Assembly (NCBI GenBank): GCA_937883885.1
Contig: CAKZXL010000262.1
Span: forward strand, 1-6,023
DNA: 6,023 nt
DNA from: an uncultured Aquincola sp.
GTDB taxonomy: Bacteria; Pseudomonadota; Gammaproteobacteria; Burkholderiales; Burkholderiaceae
Direction: 5' to 3'
The notes below the pieces were generated by a model. It was not told the DNA's origin and did not search any database. It saw only the letters and a program-made list of their open reading frames with translations. The translations under genes and the position numbers were made by a program. Below are positions 4,693 to 6,023 of the stretch, piece after piece (within the stretch, counting starts at the first letter, position 1; each line of letters opens with the position of its first letter).

Positions 4693-6023
4693 ATGACAGC
4701 CAACCATGTGCATGCGGCGCTGCAGGCCGCCGCCCGGGCGCACCCTGCGCGCATCGCCATCACCGCGATCGACGAGCCCGATCCCGGCGTGCCGCTGCGC
4801 CACTGGACCTACACCGAGCTGATGGCGCGGGTGAACCAGGCCGCCAACCTGCTGCATGCGCTGGCCGATGGCGGCGCGCCGCGGGTGGCGCTGCTGTTGC
4901 CGCCCACGCCCGAGGCCCATGTGGCCCTCTGGGCGGCCGAGACGGCGGGCACCGCCTGCCCCATCAATCACCAGCTGGGTGCCAGCCACATCGCCGACCT
5001 GGTGAATGCCTGCGGCGCCAGCATCCTGGTGGCGCTGGGGCCGGCGCCCGACCTGCCCATCTGGGACCAGGTGGCGGCCATCACCGCCGCCTGCCCGGGG
5101 CTGCGCCATGTGCTGGCGGTGCCCTGCGCGCCCGATGCCAAGCTGCCTGCAGGCGTGCGCAGCTTCGTGGCCGAAAGCGCCGCCCACCGCGCCGATGGCC
5201 TGGACTTTTCGCTGCCGGCAGCCCCGCTGGCCGCGCTCTTCCATACCGGCGGCACCACCGGTGCACCCAAGCTGGCCCAGCACACCCATGCCAACCAGCT
5301 GCATGCGGCCGGCGGCGCGGCCGCGATGTTCGGCACCCGGCCCGAAGACGTGATGCTCAGCGGCTTTCCGCTGTTCCACGTGGCGGGGTCTTTCGTCTAT
5401 GGCCTGTCCACCTTGATGAGCGGCGCCCAGCTGGTGCTGCCCACCCGGCTGGGCCTGCGCAACACCGGCTTCATGGCCCGCTATGGCGACTACACCGAGC
5501 AGCTGGGCATCACGCTGATGGCGGCGGTGCCCACCGTCATCGCCAGCCTGCTGTCGCTGCCCTTGCGGCCCGCGCAGTTCCGCCAGGTGCGGGCGCTGCT
5601 CACCGGCGGCTCGCCGCTGCCCACCGAGCTGGCGGCCGGCTTCGAGGAGCGCTTCCAGGTGCCGGTGCGCAACATCCTGGGCATGACGGAAAGCGCCGGC
5701 GTCATCTGCATCGAGCCGGTGGACGGCCCGCGCACGCCCGGCTCCTGCGGGCTGCCGCTGCCCGGCACCGAGGTCAAGGTGGTGCGACCCGACGGCACGC
5801 CCGCCGGCCCCTGCGAGCCGGGCATCCTGCGGGTGCGCGGGCCCAACGTCAGCCCCGGCTACACCGACGCGGCGCGCAATGCCGGCACGTTTGAAGACGG
5901 CTGGCTGATCAGCGGCGACATCGGCCACCTGGACGAAGCCGGCCGGGTGTATGTCACCGGCCGCTCGAAGGACGTGATCATCCGCGGCGCCCACAACATC
6001 GACCCCGGCATGATCGAAAGCGC
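4693..6023 (+). CDS. Acyl-CoA synthetase, AMP-binding family (C-terminus beyond the window)
   Basis: This is a class I adenylate-forming enzyme. It would activate a carboxylic acid with ATP to an acyl-adenylate and then transfer it to coenzyme A. 443 residues are visible, open to the right edge. Motifs in order: HWTYTELMARVNQAANLL (37-54), P-loop HTGGTTGAPK (184-193; Gly187 replaces the usual Ser), FPLFHVAG (225-232), AAVPTVIASLL (277-287), TGGSPLPTEL (304-313), NILGMTES (327-334, with Leu for the usual Tyr), SGD (407-409) with ribose-binding Asp409, and the hinge GRSKDVIIRG (423-432) followed by HNIDP (434-438). The C-terminal subdomain with the adenylation lysine lies outside the window. 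An in-frame stop at 4681-4683 forces the start to ATG 4693, giving a short N-terminus. No Shine-Dalgarno sequence precedes it. The substrate (fatty, aromatic or alicyclic acid) cannot be told. It is divergent from the flavoprotein, with no clear pathway link. Confidence 0.92.
   Translation, partial: MTANHVHAALQAAARAHPARIAITAIDEPDPGVPLRHWTYTELMARVNQAANLLHALADGGAPRVALLLPPTPEAHVALWAAETAGTACPINHQLGASHIADLVNACGASILVALGPAPDLPIWDQVAAITAACPGLRHVLAVPCAPDAKLPAGVRSFVAESAAHRADGLDFSLPAAPLAALFHTGGTTGAPKLAQHTHANQLHAAGGAAAMFGTRPEDVMLSGFPLFHVAGSFVYGLSTLMSGAQLVLPTRLGLRNTGFMARYGDYTEQLGITLMAAVPTVIASLLSLPLRPAQFRQVRALLTGGSPLPTELAAGFEERFQVPVRNILGMTESAGVICIEPVDGPRTPGSCGLPLPGTEVKVVRPDGTPAGPCEPGILRVRGPNVSPGYTDAARNAGTFEDGWLISGDIGHLDEAGRVYVTGRSKDVIIRGAHNIDPGMIES

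Noticed and set aside
4393..5994. Long minus-strand open frame (533 codons) opposite the acyl-CoA synthetase
   Set aside because: The product is Gly/Ala/Arg/His-rich without domain signatures, and it also crosses the divergent intergenic region. The plus strand holds all AMP-binding motifs.
1..6023. A new defence system, mobile element or CRISPR array
   Set aside because: No repeats, integrase, transposase, nuclease or toxin-antitoxin features are visible, GC content and coding style are uniform, and all five genes belong to known metabolic or regulatory families.

Overview
The window is about 70% GC and densely coded on both strands. Three things suggest a high-GC betaproteobacterium, probably of the order Burkholderiales: a TRAP-type periplasmic binding protein paired divergently with a TsaR-like LysR regulator, the codon use, and the protein families present. 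That placement is inference from style and content; no marker gene is present. No RNA gene, mobile element, CRISPR array or long repeat was found.

Layout, left to right: (1) a TRAP transporter substrate-binding protein on the minus strand, whose C-terminus is cut by the window edge (1-962). (2) A 103-bp divergent intergenic region holding a perfect 17-bp LysR-type palindrome. (3) A LysR-family regulator on the plus strand (1066-1983). (4) A fructosamine/ketosamine-3-kinase family protein (1980-2873), which overlaps the regulator through an ATGA junction. (5) On the minus strand, a three-module protein (2870-4573): a cyclic-nucleotide-binding domain, a degenerate glutaredoxin-like segment, and a thioredoxin-reductase-like FAD/NAD(P)H oxidoreductase without the redox CxxC. 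Its stop codon overlaps the kinase stop codon. (6) A 119-bp divergent intergenic region (4574-4692). (7) A class I adenylate-forming enzyme, an acyl-CoA synthetase, on the plus strand, running off the right edge (4693-6023).

Functionally, the left half reads as a solute-uptake module. The LysR protein probably senses a small organic acid, represses itself and activates the divergent TRAP receptor gene through the shared operator. The TRAP membrane subunits would be expected beyond the left edge. The kinase is probably co-translated with the regulator, which is an unusual pairing. The oxidoreductase and acyl-CoA synthetase form a second divergent pair with no obvious metabolic link to the first.

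Most of the window belongs to recognisable families. The points most worth a second look are the operator geometry, the regulator-kinase coupling, the loss of both expected redox motifs in the cNMP/flavoprotein fusion, and the possible leaderless start of the acyl-CoA synthetase.
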